Shown piece by piece: positions 46,070 through 54,636 of a stretch of DNA of 64,000 nt. The stretch lies in the NCBI GenBank assembly GCA_022508505.1, contig JAFLVC010000007.1, forward strand, positions 53,768 through 117,767, written 5' to 3'. The DNA comes from Clostridiales bacterium. Its GTDB lineage: Bacteria; Bacillota; Clostridia; Christensenellales; Pumilibacteraceae. Position 1 is the first letter of the stretch. Every line of letters begins with the position of its first letter. The position numbers were made by a program, and so were the translations under genes. The notes below the pieces were generated by a model, which was not told the origin of the DNA, did no database searches, and worked only from the letters and a program-made list of their open reading frames with translations.

Positions 46070-46098
46070 TTGCTTTTCCTTGCGCATTGGTTTATAAT
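46070..46098 (+). promoter_or_regulatory. serS promoter
   Basis: TTGCTT 46070-46075, 17-base spacer, TATAAT 46093-46098. The leader is about 28 bases, with no T-box. Confidence 0.65.
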
Positions 46099-46132
46099 AT
46101 AGTCGTAGAAATTCGGGCAGAGGAAAGGCACG

Positions 46133-47407
46133 ATGATAGACATCAACATTATACGAAACGACAAGGCGGGCGTCGAGGCGGCGCTCGAAAAGCGCGGCTA
46201 CAAGGCGGAGCTCGACGGCATACTCGAGCTTGACGCCGCTCGCCGCGAGATTATCGGAAAAACCGAAGCGCTCAAGGCCGAAAAGAACAAGGTCAGCGCC
46301 GACATTCCGCGCATGAAAAAGAGCGGGCAGGACGTTCAGCCCGTTTTTGCGAGAATGCGCGAGATCGGCGACGAAATATCCGCGAGCGACGAAAAGCTCA
46401 AGGCGATTGAGGCGGAGCTCAGGCACAGCCTTTTGTGCCTTCCCAACCTTCCCGACGACGACGTCGTCGCGGGCGGCAAGGAGAACAACGCCGTCGTCAA
46501 GGTTTACGGCAAAAAGCCTGAGTTCGACTTTCCCATTAAAAACCACGTCGACCTTTGCGAGAGCCTCAAGCTCATCGACTACGAGCGCGGCGTAAAGATC
46601 GCCGGCAACGGTTCGTGGCTGTACACCGGCCGCGGCGCGGTCATCGAGTGGGCGCTTCTCAATTACTTTATCAAGACGCACATAAAGGGCGGCTACACCT
46701 TTATTCTTCCGCCGCACATGTTAAATTACGAGTGTGGGCTGGGAGCGGGGCAGTTTCCCAAGTTTGAGGACGACGTCTACCGCGTAGATACGGCAGACGA
46801 TGCGGCGGCAAAGCGGTTCATGCTGCCGACGGCGGAGACCGCGCTCGTCAACCTTTACCGCGGCGAGATTCTCGACGAAAAGGAACTTCCCAAAAAGCTG
46901 TTTGCGTACACGCCGTGCTACCGCAAGGAGGCGGGCAGCTACCGCGCGGAGGAGCGCGGCATGATTCGCGGCCACCAGTTCGACAAGGTCGAGATGGTGC
47001 AGGTGACGACGCCCGAAAACTCCAAGGCTGCGTTTGATGAGCTTGTCGGCAAGGCCTGTGCGCTCGTCGAAGGCTTGGGCCTTCATTACAGGCTAAGCAA
47101 GCTCGCGGCGGGCGACTGCTCGGCGTCCATGGCGCGCACCTACGATATCGAGGTGTGGATTCCGTCCATGGGCATTTACAAAGAGGTCAGTTCGGTGTCA
47201 AACGCCAACGACTATCAGGCGCGCCGCAATATGACGCGCTACCGCGACGGCGCGGGCAAGATAAACTATGTTCACACGCTAAACGGCTCGGGACTTGCGA
47301 CGTCGAGAATACTGCCCGCAATCGTCGAGCAGTACCAAAACAAGGACGGCTCGGTTACGGTGCCCGAGGTCTTGCGCGAGTTCGTCGGCACCGACGTAAT
47401 CAAATAA
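46133..47407 (+). CDS. serS: Seryl-tRNA synthetase
   Basis: 424-residue class II enzyme. The N-terminal coiled-coil arm (about residues 30-105) holds tRNA-Ser, motif 2 is CYRKEAGS..RGMIRGHQFDKVEMV, and motif 3 is the NGSGLATSRILPAI segment. ATG 46133 follows GAGGAAAGG. Confidence 0.96.
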   Translation: MIDINIIRNDKAGVEAALEKRGYKAELDGILELDAARREIIGKTEALKAEKNKVSADIPRMKKSGQDVQPVFARMREIGDEISASDEKLKAIEAELRHSLLCLPNLPDDDVVAGGKENNAVVKVYGKKPEFDFPIKNHVDLCESLKLIDYERGVKIAGNGSWLYTGRGAVIEWALLNYFIKTHIKGGYTFILPPHMLNYECGLGAGQFPKFEDDVYRVDTADDAAAKRFMLPTAETALVNLYRGEILDEKELPKKLFAYTPCYRKEAGSYRAEERGMIRGHQFDKVEMVQVTTPENSKAAFDELVGKACALVEGLGLHYRLSKLAAGDCSASMARTYDIEVWIPSMGIYKEVSSVSNANDYQARRNMTRYRDGAGKINYVHTLNGSGLATSRILPAIVEQYQNKDGSVTVPEVLREFVGTDVIK

Positions 47408-47451
47408 CATCGCTTTCTTTACAAAAGTCCTACATCAAAGAGGAGAAAAAC

Positions 47452-47970
47452 ATGAGTGGATTCAGGCAGAGGAATTTCGACGGAAACCCGACGTCGCGCG
47501 AGGACCTCAACCTCACGAAATACGACGAGAAATACACATATCCCACAGAGCCCGCCGCAGGGCCCGTGCAGCAGTCCATGTTTCAAAGCCCCGTTCAGCA
47601 GGCGGCGCCCGACCTTGCAGAGCAAAGCTACGTCTTCGGTAGGCGCGATTCGGTAGACGGGCGGGCGAGAGTGTTCGGGAACCCCGGAGCGAGCGTGCCG
47701 ACGCAGAACAGCACGTTCGGTACGCCGTCCCAGAGCATGCCTTACAGCGCACCCGCGCAGAGCAGTCCGTTCGGAGCGCCGTCTTCCGGCAGCGCGTTCG
47801 GAGCGACGCCCATACAGCCCGCAGTGGAAAGCGAGCGCCCGATGGTGTTTATGCTTCGCGACGACAACAACATGTTCGTCTACGAGTATTCCGACCGCTT
47901 GGAGTACTACCGCCGCACCGAGGTCGGAATGGTGCACTGCGCTACTAAGTTTAAGGCGAAGACGTTTTGA
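47452..47970 (+). CDS. Unknown protein with low-complexity middle
   Basis: 172 residues, start ATG 47452 after AGAGGAG. Residues 1-35 are conserved-looking (SGFRQRNFDGNPTSREDL, YDEKYTYP), residues about 36-130 are rich in Pro, Ser, Gln and Ala with SPFGAPS-like repeats, and the C-terminal 45 residues look folded (RPMVFMLRDDNNMFVYEYSDRLEYYRR). No membrane helix or signal. It is possibly co-transcribed with serS (44-base gap). Not recognised. Confidence 0.6.
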   Translation: MSGFRQRNFDGNPTSREDLNLTKYDEKYTYPTEPAAGPVQQSMFQSPVQQAAPDLAEQSYVFGRRDSVDGRARVFGNPGASVPTQNSTFGTPSQSMPYSAPAQSSPFGAPSSGSAFGATPIQPAVESERPMVFMLRDDNNMFVYEYSDRLEYYRRTEVGMVHCATKFKAKTF

Positions 47971-48030
47971 GCGTCGAAATCGCCGTTTCGCGGCTAAATG
48001 AATAGATAAGAAATAAGAAATAAGAATTGA

Positions 48031-48080
48031 GGACAGTCCCTCAGTCGGCTTCGCCGACAGGTCTTACACATGGGAGCCGA
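48031..48080. repeat. Dispersed repeat family B, copy 3
   Basis: GGACAGTCCCTCAGTCGGC..GACAGGTCTTACAC..GGGAGCCGA. Flanked by TAAGAAATAAGAA-type A/T repeats also seen near 33815. Confidence 0.6.
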
Positions 48081-48090
48081 ATAAAGAAGA

Positions 48091-48118
48091 AGCGCGGGAG
48101 AGAAAGCCCGCGCTTTTT
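48091..48118 (+). terminator. Terminator downstream of the unknown protein gene
   Basis: AGCGCGGG (48091-48098) and CCCGCGCT (48107-48114) followed by TTTT. Confidence 0.75.
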
Positions 48119-48246
48119 AGATCCTTCGCGGGGCTCGGGATGACATAGAAGAAGTGCGCATTTCTTTACGACACTTGTGATTAATGAGGGTTGCAACTAC
48201 TGTGTCATCCTGAGCGGAGCGCCGCATGGCGCGCAGTGAAGGAACT
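48119..48246. repeat. Family A inverted pair, locus 5
   Basis: Left arm AGATCCTTCGCGGGGCTCGGGATGACAT, spacer of about 55 bases, right arm TGTCATCCTGAGCGGAGCGCC...GAAGGAACT. This locus has a variant C/G-rich sequence in both arms, as if co-evolving by pairing. Confidence 0.7.
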
Positions 48247-48251
48247 GTTTT

Positions 48252-48306
48252 TCACATCCCCTCAGTCGCCTGACGGCGACAGCTCCCCTTAATAAGGGGA
48301 GCCTGG
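48252..48306. repeat. Dispersed repeat family B, copy 4
   Basis: CCCCTCAGTCGCC..GGCGACAGCTCCCC then AATAAGGGGAGCC. Same two-hairpin layout as 31815-31874. Confidence 0.65.
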
Positions 48307-48336
48307 TTGAGGTAATATAGAATAGTTAAGAAGTTC

Positions 48337-48368
48337 AAAAGCCTACGAGCGTTTGCTCGTAGGCTTTT
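48337..48368 (-). terminator. Terminator of the SRP RNA
   Basis: Perfect 14-bp arms (48337-48350 and 48355-48368) around GTTT, containing GCCTACGAGC, with A/T runs on both sides. Confidence 0.9.
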
Positions 48369-48371
48369 GAA

Positions 48372-48638
48372 AACTGCGCGCCGCCTTTGACAATACGCAC
48401 CGAAGCGTTCTCCCGTCGGTTAACTCCGTTAAAGCTCCCTTGTGGCACACGCCACATCTTGCTTAGTGCTGCTGCGGTCAAGCCCTGACACGGTTCACAA
48501 GCAGACGTTGCACAAGACCTTAACATCAACGCCACCTAACGGTAACAGACCTCCCATACGCAAGCCGGGGGCGGTGGTCAACCCTGCTATAGCGGATTGC
48601 AGGTTACAGAGCGCCGCTACCTCTCCGTTTAGCGCAGT
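48372..48638 (-). ncRNA. ffs: Signal recognition particle RNA, large Gram-positive type
   Basis: About 267 bases read on the minus strand. The ends pair (5' ACTGCGC with 3' GCGCAGT). The domain IV core GTGTCAGG..AGCAGCAC, preceded by TGTGAACC and followed by TAAGC, is the Ffh-binding helix. AGGTCTTGTGCAAC and CAGGGTTGACCACCG fit the Alu-domain part of the Bacillus-type RNA. The apical loop between GUCAGG and AGCAGC is GCUUGACCGC, i.e. a UGAC tetraloop (URRC class) and not the common GGAA. A promoter lies just upstream and a terminator just downstream. Confidence 0.9.
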
Positions 48639-48644
48639 AAAGTC

Positions 48645-48673
48645 ATTATACAGCATAAAGAACAAAAAAGCAA
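48645..48673 (-). promoter_or_regulatory. SRP RNA promoter
   Basis: Minus strand TTGCTT (48668-48673), 17-base spacer, TATAAT (48645-48650). Predicted start at 48638. Confidence 0.8.
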
Positions 48674-48795
48674 GCGTTTTTCCGAAAAGCCTTGCCGCGT
48701 AATTTTCGGGATATGAAAATAAATGACATATTTTGACCGTGTTATGAGCGTGCGGTGGCAGATTTTCTACCAAATGTGCAAACGATTGACCGATA

Positions 48796-48824
48796 TTGAC
48801 TTTTTGCGCCGTGTATGTTATCAT
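48796..48824 (+). promoter_or_regulatory. Promoter of the GH3 surface operon
   Basis: TTGACT 48796-48801, 17-base spacer, TATCAT 48819-48824, giving a leader of about 60 bases. Confidence 0.75.
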
Positions 48825-48891
48825 GTCATCATAGGAAAATGCTCGTTGCGGATTTTCGCGCGGCATGTAAATAATAAATATAGGAGATGTG

Positions 48892-51800
48892 ATGAAGTTA
48901 TTCAGCGGAAAGAGATATAAGCTGTATCGTGGACTTGCCGCCGTCGCCGCGTTCTTTTGCGCGGTGCTCATCGGCTTGGAGATGATTTCGGAAATACCCG
49001 ACTACAAGGCGATGATAAACGACGTGCTCGGAGTAAAGACTACCGTCGTGCTCAACGCCGACGCTTATGCGTATACATCCGACTACAACAACACGAAAGA
49101 GTTTTTGACGGACAGAAAGCGGATTGCCGAGCAAATAAGCGAGGAAGGAAGCGTGCTTTTAAAGAACAACGGAGCGCTTCCTCTTACTTCTTCGGAGAAG
49201 AACGTGACGGTTCTCGGCTCGCGTGCGTACACCTACGACAGCAGCGGAAAGCTGCGCGACAGCACGCTTTCGGTGTATGCGGGTATCGTCGGCAGTAAGA
49301 CGATAGAGCAGACGGTGACGACGCTGACCGAAAACAAGCTCAAGCTTCCCATAACCTTGGAGCGCGCGCTCGCTTCCGAGGGCATAACGATAAATCCCGC
49401 GCTAAAAAGATATTACTCGGGCAAAAACTTCCCGTCGCTCGTAAAGGGCAGCGAGGCAAACGGCAGTTCGGGCGGGCCTTTTTCCATAAACGAGCCCGGC
49501 ATATCCAAGTCGGACTGCGGCGACACCAATACGTATAAGGACGCAGCGTTCGTCATGATCGGTCGGTCGAGCGGCGAGGGGCGCGAATACATGCCCGGTC
49601 AGCCCGGCATAGAAAAGAACGACGGCTCTAAGTCGGCGCTTGGGCTTTCGGACGACGAGAGAAACCTCATCACCGTCGCAGATCAAATTTCAGACAAGGT
49701 CATAGTGCTTTTGAACAGCGCCGTCGCCATGGAAATCGACGAGCTCAAAAACGACGACAGAGTGGACGCCATTCTGTGGATAGGACTTCCCGGAGAATAC
49801 GGCATGAACGGCGTCGCGCGAATAATAAGCGGCGCGGTCAGCCCGTCCGGACACCTTTCGGACACCTACGCCGTTGACGCTTCCGCGTCTCCCGCGGCGC
49901 AGAACTTCGGCGTAAACGCGCAGGACGGCAGCGGTAGCTTTACTTGGGCCTCGGGCTCGGGCTATACCGCGGCGTTCAACGGACACTACGTCGTGCTTGC
50001 CGAGGGACTTTACACAGGTTATTACTATTACGAAACGCGCTACGCCGACAGCGTGGCGAACAAGGGCAACGCGCGCTCGGCGGTCGGCGCGGGCCGAGAG
50101 TCGACGGGTGGCTGGAGCTACGAAAACGAGGTCGCATATTCGTTCGGCTACGGGCTTACTTACACGACCTTCAAGCAGGAAATAGTCGAAGGCTCGCTCG
50201 TTGCCGACATGGACGAAAAGACTGTGTCCATTGACGTCAAGGTCAAAAACGACGGCAATTACAAGGCTAAGGACGTCGTTCAGCTTTACGTTCAAACACC
50301 GTACACCGACTACGACATAGCGCACGGCGTCGAAAAGGCGGCTATTCAGCTCGTGGGGTTTGAAAAGATCGAGCTCGAGCCGGGAGCCGAAAAGACGGTT
50401 ACCGTTTCTTGCGATATGAAGTACTTTGCAAGCTACGACAAGACGGTCGAGCACGACGGCGTCAAGGGTGGCTACATTCTCGAAAATGGCGACTACTACT
50501 TTGCGATAGGCAACGGCGCGCACGAGGCGCTCAACAATGCGCTCTGTCTGCAGGGCTATACCGAGGACGATTTGTACGTCGAGAAGGGAAGTTCTCTCAA
50601 TGCCGCAGGCGCCGTTGTGTGGCAGCCCGACATCGAAGGCGTCGATTCGTCGCTATTCGGCAGGAGCGAAAACGGCACCGTCATTCAAAACCAAATGGCG
50701 GATATCGACTACAACTATTTTGTTAACGACACCGTGACGTATCTGTCGCGCAGCAACTGGTCGGGGACATTCCCCAAGCCGTACGTCCGTCTCGCGACGA
50801 CTTCCGGCATGAAGAAGTATCTCGACAGCCGCGTCTACGAATTCAGCGTCGGACAATCGGACGTTCAGTTCGGCGTCGACCACTCGGAAGAAGAGGACGA
50901 AAACGGCGAGCCGATGGCTAACCTCGTCATAGCCGAGATGAAGCTTGCGGCATACGACGACGAGCGGTGGGACTACCTCGTTTCGGAGATAACCTTCGAC
51001 GAGGCGTGGGCGCTTTCGCCGTACGGCGGCACGAGCTGCAACATGTTCCTTTCGGTCAATGCGCCGGAGGTGTGGCAGATAGACGGTCCCAACGGAAACG
51101 TCACCCGTCCGCTGACAACCAAGTCGCAGGGCAGGTATTCGGTCAGTGCGTCCGATCCCAACGCCAACTATTATTCGTGCGACATGCCGTGCGAGCCTGT
51201 TACCGCAGCTACGTTTAACAAGGAGCTCATCTACGAGCAGGGCAAGTCGTACGGCGAGGAAATGCTGTGGAGCGGCAACGGTATGGTGTGGGCGCCCGGC
51301 ATGAACCTTCACCGCACCCCTTTCAACTCGCGCAACCACGAGTACTACAGCGAAGATCCCATGCTGACAAACCTCATCGGCCGCTCGTTTATAGAGGGCG
51401 GGCTCGAAAAGGGTGCGATCCTTGCCGCAAAGCACTTCGCGTTCAACACGCAAGAATCCTTCCGCGAGGGGCTTTGCCAGTTCATGGAAGAGCAGTCGGC
51501 GCGAGAGCTCGAGCTCAGGGCGTTCCAGTGCCTAGGCGAGGACGCGCGGTACACCAATGCGCTCGGCAACGAGATCGGCGCGCTCGGCATGATGACCTCT
51601 TTCTCGCGCGTGGGCGTGTGCGGCATAAACGCGCACACCGGCATAATGAAAAACATTCTGCGCGGCGAGTGGGGATACAAGGGTCTCAGCTCTACCGACA
51701 TGGTCGTCGACGGGCAGTTCTTCAATCCGCAGGACTCCGTCATAAACAACGTTACCTTTATGGCGACATCCAACGCCGACAACCTGTTGAACAGCTTCTG

Positions 51801-52284
51801 GCCCGATTACAAAAACAAGACAAAGGTAAAGAGCGATCCCAAGATGTGTCAGGCTCTTTACGACAATATGCATTACTACATGTATGCGATAGCAAACAGC
51901 AGCGTGCTCAACGGCTATGACTCGACCACCGTCGTCAAGGAGGTTCGCTACGGGTGGCAGACCGCCATTTCGGCGACCTATTGGGTGCTGTTCGGGCTGT
52001 CGATAGTCGCGGGGGCTGTAGCGGTGACTTGCGCTGTCGTCGCAATAGTGGGCGCGGTAGCAGACGGAAGCGCCGTGCCGAACAACGGAAGTGCGTCCGA
52101 CGTCGACCCGTTCTCTCAATCGGGAGAAACGCAAGCGGACGCGGCGGAAGCGGACGGCTCGTCCGGTGAATACGACGATACTTTCGGCGATTCGCCGCCA
52201 AGCGACGACGCGCCGCCCGATATCCCCATGGGCGCCGACGGTGAAAAAACAGACGGCGGAGAAAGCGAGGTGCGGCATGATTGA
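48892..52284 (+). CDS. Circularly permuted GH3 glycosidase anchored at both ends
   Basis: 1130 residues; ATG 48892 with AGGAG at 48882-48886. An N-terminal membrane helix (about 10-28) is followed by the GH3 C-terminal domain (EEGSVLLKNNGALPL near 84, WIGLPGEYGMNGVARIISG), then an FnIII-like domain (KDVVQLYVQTPY, about 450-545), and only then the GH3 N-terminal barrel (about 740-1010: GNGMVWAPGMNLHRTPFNSRN, AILAAKHFAFN). Asp936 in GLSSTDMVV is the probable nucleophile. A second helix (about 1030-1055) and an acidic cytosolic tail end the protein. The reversed order is known from some rumen beta-glucosidases. Probable beta-glucosidase or xylosidase; the substrate is unknown. Confidence 0.88.
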   Translation: MKLFSGKRYKLYRGLAAVAAFFCAVLIGLEMISEIPDYKAMINDVLGVKTTVVLNADAYAYTSDYNNTKEFLTDRKRIAEQISEEGSVLLKNNGALPLTSSEKNVTVLGSRAYTYDSSGKLRDSTLSVYAGIVGSKTIEQTVTTLTENKLKLPITLERALASEGITINPALKRYYSGKNFPSLVKGSEANGSSGGPFSINEPGISKSDCGDTNTYKDAAFVMIGRSSGEGREYMPGQPGIEKNDGSKSALGLSDDERNLITVADQISDKVIVLLNSAVAMEIDELKNDDRVDAILWIGLPGEYGMNGVARIISGAVSPSGHLSDTYAVDASASPAAQNFGVNAQDGSGSFTWASGSGYTAAFNGHYVVLAEGLYTGYYYYETRYADSVANKGNARSAVGAGRESTGGWSYENEVAYSFGYGLTYTTFKQEIVEGSLVADMDEKTVSIDVKVKNDGNYKAKDVVQLYVQTPYTDYDIAHGVEKAAIQLVGFEKIELEPGAEKTVTVSCDMKYFASYDKTVEHDGVKGGYILENGDYYFAIGNGAHEALNNALCLQGYTEDDLYVEKGSSLNAAGAVVWQPDIEGVDSSLFGRSENGTVIQNQMADIDYNYFVNDTVTYLSRSNWSGTFPKPYVRLATTSGMKKYLDSRVYEFSVGQSDVQFGVDHSEEEDENGEPMANLVIAEMKLAAYDDERWDYLVSEITFDEAWALSPYGGTSCNMFLSVNAPEVWQIDGPNGNVTRPLTTKSQGRYSVSASDPNANYYSCDMPCEPVTAATFNKELIYEQGKSYGEEMLWSGNGMVWAPGMNLHRTPFNSRNHEYYSEDPMLTNLIGRSFIEGGLEKGAILAAKHFAFNTQESFREGLCQFMEEQSARELELRAFQCLGEDARYTNALGNEIGALGMMTSFSRVGVCGINAHTGIMKNILRGEWGYKGLSSTDMVVDGQFFNPQDSVINNVTFMATSNADNLLNSFWPDYKNKTKVKSDPKMCQALYDNMHYYMYAIANSSVLNGYDSTTVVKEVRYGWQTAISATYWVLFGLSIVAGAVAVTCAVVAIVGAVADGSAVPNNGSASDVDPFSQSGETQADAAEADGSSGEYDDTFGDSPPSDDAPPDIPMGADGEKTDGGESEVRHD

Positions 52285-52933
52285 CATTAAGTTTAAAAAG
52301 CCGAGCGTCGGGTTTTATCTTCTCGTCGCGAGCACCGTGCTTGCGATAGCGGCGTTTGTAATGTACTCGCTGACCTACGACGCGCTCACTTACGCTTCCG
52401 ACAAGTGGGTGATTGCGTCAATGGTAATTGCGTTTTGGTGTCTCGGCTGTCTGATGCTGACTTCTGTGATATCGGGCAACGGCGCCAAGATAACGGACGT
52501 GTTCTATTGGCTGGGCGTCATGTCGCTCACGCTTGCGCTTTTCAAATTTATAACGCCCTGCCTGTCGCCTATAGGCGTGTACTTCACTGTCAATATGGGC
52601 AACATGGAAGCGTACTCTATCGGCGTGCCGAGGGGAATTGCCGGCGCGGTGCTTTACGTTCTATCCGTGCTGTCGCTCATCGTCTCGGCTTTCTTTTCGC
52701 CGACGGTGTCAGAGAAGAAGAAAGAGAAAAAACGCAAGACCAATGACGCTCTGTTTACTTTGGCTGTAAACGTCGACGAGGAGACCGGGCAGATTGACAC
52801 TCAATTCATAAGGGTTGACGAGCAGTCGGCCGACGGCGACGAGGCGGGCGAGACAGCTGAAAACGGCGACGCGACGGTCGCCGACACGATTGCTACCGAC
52901 GGCGGTGCGGAAGAGGTGAAAGATGGAGAATAA
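52277..52933 (+). CDS. Four-helix membrane protein with acidic tail
   Basis: 218 residues, ATG 52277 overlapping the GH3 stop by 8 bases, GAGG just upstream. Four predicted membrane helices (about 13-33, 45-65, 75-97, 112-135) are followed by a basic KKKEKKRK stretch and a cytosolic tail rich in Asp, Glu and Ala. No family recognised. Overlaps on both sides show it belongs to the GH3 operon, perhaps as a membrane partner of the double-anchored GH3. Confidence 0.7.
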   Translation: MIDIKFKKPSVGFYLLVASTVLAIAAFVMYSLTYDALTYASDKWVIASMVIAFWCLGCLMLTSVISGNGAKITDVFYWLGVMSLTLALFKFITPCLSPIGVYFTVNMGNMEAYSIGVPRGIAGAVLYVLSVLSLIVSAFFSPTVSEKKKEKKRKTNDALFTLAVNVDEETGQIDTQFIRVDEQSADGDEAGETAENGDATVADTIATDGGAEEVKDGE

Positions 52934-53912
52934 GAAAGAGTTTTCTTTAAAGTATTTCATCTACGCCATGATTGTGCTCGTTTCGGTCATATTGATATCG
53001 TTTTTCATAACATGGGCGTCGATTGACGAGGGCGAGCAGAAGCTCAACAGGACGGAGTGCGAGGTAATTGCGTCGGAAGGCGCGCGGCGCGAGTATCTCG
53101 TGGGCGAGGAATTTTCATTAGACGGCTTGGCGCTCAAGATCGGAAGCAAGAATTACAGCGACTGCGACGTCACGGTCGACATGTCGAGCGCGGGCGTAAA
53201 GCGCGCGACGGTAAGCCGCACCAACGGCAGTCAATACTACTACGGCTATTTCGACGTGACGGTCTACGCGATAAGGCATTTCGAGATAGTCGGACTCGAC
53301 AACCCCGACAACCTGTACTTAGGCGCAGCGGGCGAGCTCGTCTGCCAAAACGAGGTGATAAAGCTCGACCTTAACGCTCATCCTCAAGAGTTTAACGTCG
53401 AAAACCCCGATATGCCCAACGTGATAACCCTTTCGCAGGGCATGTACACCAAAACCACCGCGCAGGACGAAAACTATCCCGAAAGGTACACTCTATCCTT
53501 TTCGGTTGGCACGCTCAACGTTTCGTATACGTGCGTAAACATAGGGAGCAGGGTGCTCATGCTCAATTCCGAGCGCCGCATACTCGAGTTCGCAAACCGC
53601 GCGGACGGCGACGAAAAGCTGACGCTGTACGTCACTAAGACGACGGGCCTCGGCGGCGACGGCAGCGACCTTGCGGAAGGCGTGTATGTGTTTACCGACG
53701 CGAGCGGCATGACCTACTACTTCAACTTCAAGTACTACGCAATCGGCTGGGACAGCTATTTCGATTCGGCAAGCCTCAACGCGGGCAAAAATTTCAGCGA
53801 CAGATATATCGGCTGGGATGACGCGTACAGAGAGGGTATCGAGGTCAGCTGCAACGGCTGTACGTTCGCGGTCGGGCCCGATCCTTGGCACGTCGCAGTG
53901 CTCAACATGTAG
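52923..53912 (+). CDS. Membrane-anchored extracellular protein with Ig-like N-terminal domain
   Basis: 329 residues; ATG 52923 overlaps the previous gene by 11 bases. One N-terminal helix (about 11-32) is followed by an exported region. Residues about 45-120 (REYLVGEEFSLDGLALKI ... YFDVTVY) look like a Big_3-type Ig domain, and a second beta-rich domain follows (NLYLGAAGELVCQNEVIKL onwards). No catalytic motif seen. Third gene of the operon. Confidence 0.65.
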   Translation: MENKKEFSLKYFIYAMIVLVSVILISFFITWASIDEGEQKLNRTECEVIASEGARREYLVGEEFSLDGLALKIGSKNYSDCDVTVDMSSAGVKRATVSRTNGSQYYYGYFDVTVYAIRHFEIVGLDNPDNLYLGAAGELVCQNEVIKLDLNAHPQEFNVENPDMPNVITLSQGMYTKTTAQDENYPERYTLSFSVGTLNVSYTCVNIGSRVLMLNSERRILEFANRADGDEKLTLYVTKTTGLGGDGSDLAEGVYVFTDASGMTYYFNFKYYAIGWDSYFDSASLNAGKNFSDRYIGWDDAYREGIEVSCNGCTFAVGPDPWHVAVLNM

Positions 53913-53921
53913 GAGATGACA

Positions 53922-54608
53922 ATGAAAAGATTGATTAAGTTATTATCTGTGTTCGTCGCTTTTGTCGCCGCGCTTTCGCTTGTCGCTTGCGCGGGAGATA
54001 GCGGCAATGACGGAAAGAAGAAAAAAGAGAGCGAGATCTACGGCACGTTTACTTATCAGGAAACGCTCGGCTCGCGTCAGGGCGATCTCGTGCTCACTTC
54101 CAACACGCAAAATACGGGGCGGCATTATTTGCACGCGACGGTGTTTCCCGTAAATAACGGCAACGAGGGCGCCCCAATTGCGTACGCCATGGATCAACGG
54201 CTCAAGCTAAACCGCAACTTTACTTACAAGTACGACTATACTATACTCATGACAAACCCTCAGGCTTGGGGCGGACAGATAGCGCGGCTCACCGTCAGCA
54301 TTACCGGCGTGTACGAGAGCGCGCCGAGCGACAACGGCGTGTATAGCGTGTTGCTTTCAAACCCCACGGGCGGGACGCTCACCGTGGTTTCATTCCAAGT
54401 AACGGGCGGCGGCACGTACGGAATGGCTATACACAGCCAAAACGATTATGTCGTCGACTATGCCATAATGTCGACCGTAGAGGGGTATAAGTACGACAAG
54501 TACGTGGCTTCACGCGTCGTGTCCGTCGAGCGCGAAACCAAGTCGCTCACCGACGACGTGTTCTATCAGGACCTGTTCGATTTTATTGCGCTGTACTCAA
54601 CCTATTAA
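53922..54608 (+). CDS. Small lipoprotein of unknown function
   Basis: 228 residues; ATG 53922 is preferred because AGGAG (53911-53915) directly abuts the in-frame ATG 53916. Signal with lipobox LVAC (Cys23), then a basic GKKKKES linker and a beta-rich domain (YGTFTYQETLGSRQGDLVL, ARLTVSITGVYES). Not recognised. Fourth gene of the operon, 9 bases after the third. Confidence 0.65.
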   Translation: MKRLIKLLSVFVAFVAALSLVACAGDSGNDGKKKKESEIYGTFTYQETLGSRQGDLVLTSNTQNTGRHYLHATVFPVNNGNEGAPIAYAMDQRLKLNRNFTYKYDYTILMTNPQAWGGQIARLTVSITGVYESAPSDNGVYSVLLSNPTGGTLTVVSFQVTGGGTYGMAIHSQNDYVVDYAIMSTVEGYKYDKYVASRVVSVERETKSLTDDVFYQDLFDFIALYSTY

Positions 54609-54636
54609 ACGTTGCGACCGCTTTAGGAGAATATAA

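Noticed and set aside
48335..48535. Short minus-strand frame
   Set aside because: It lies within the SRP RNA and its terminator.
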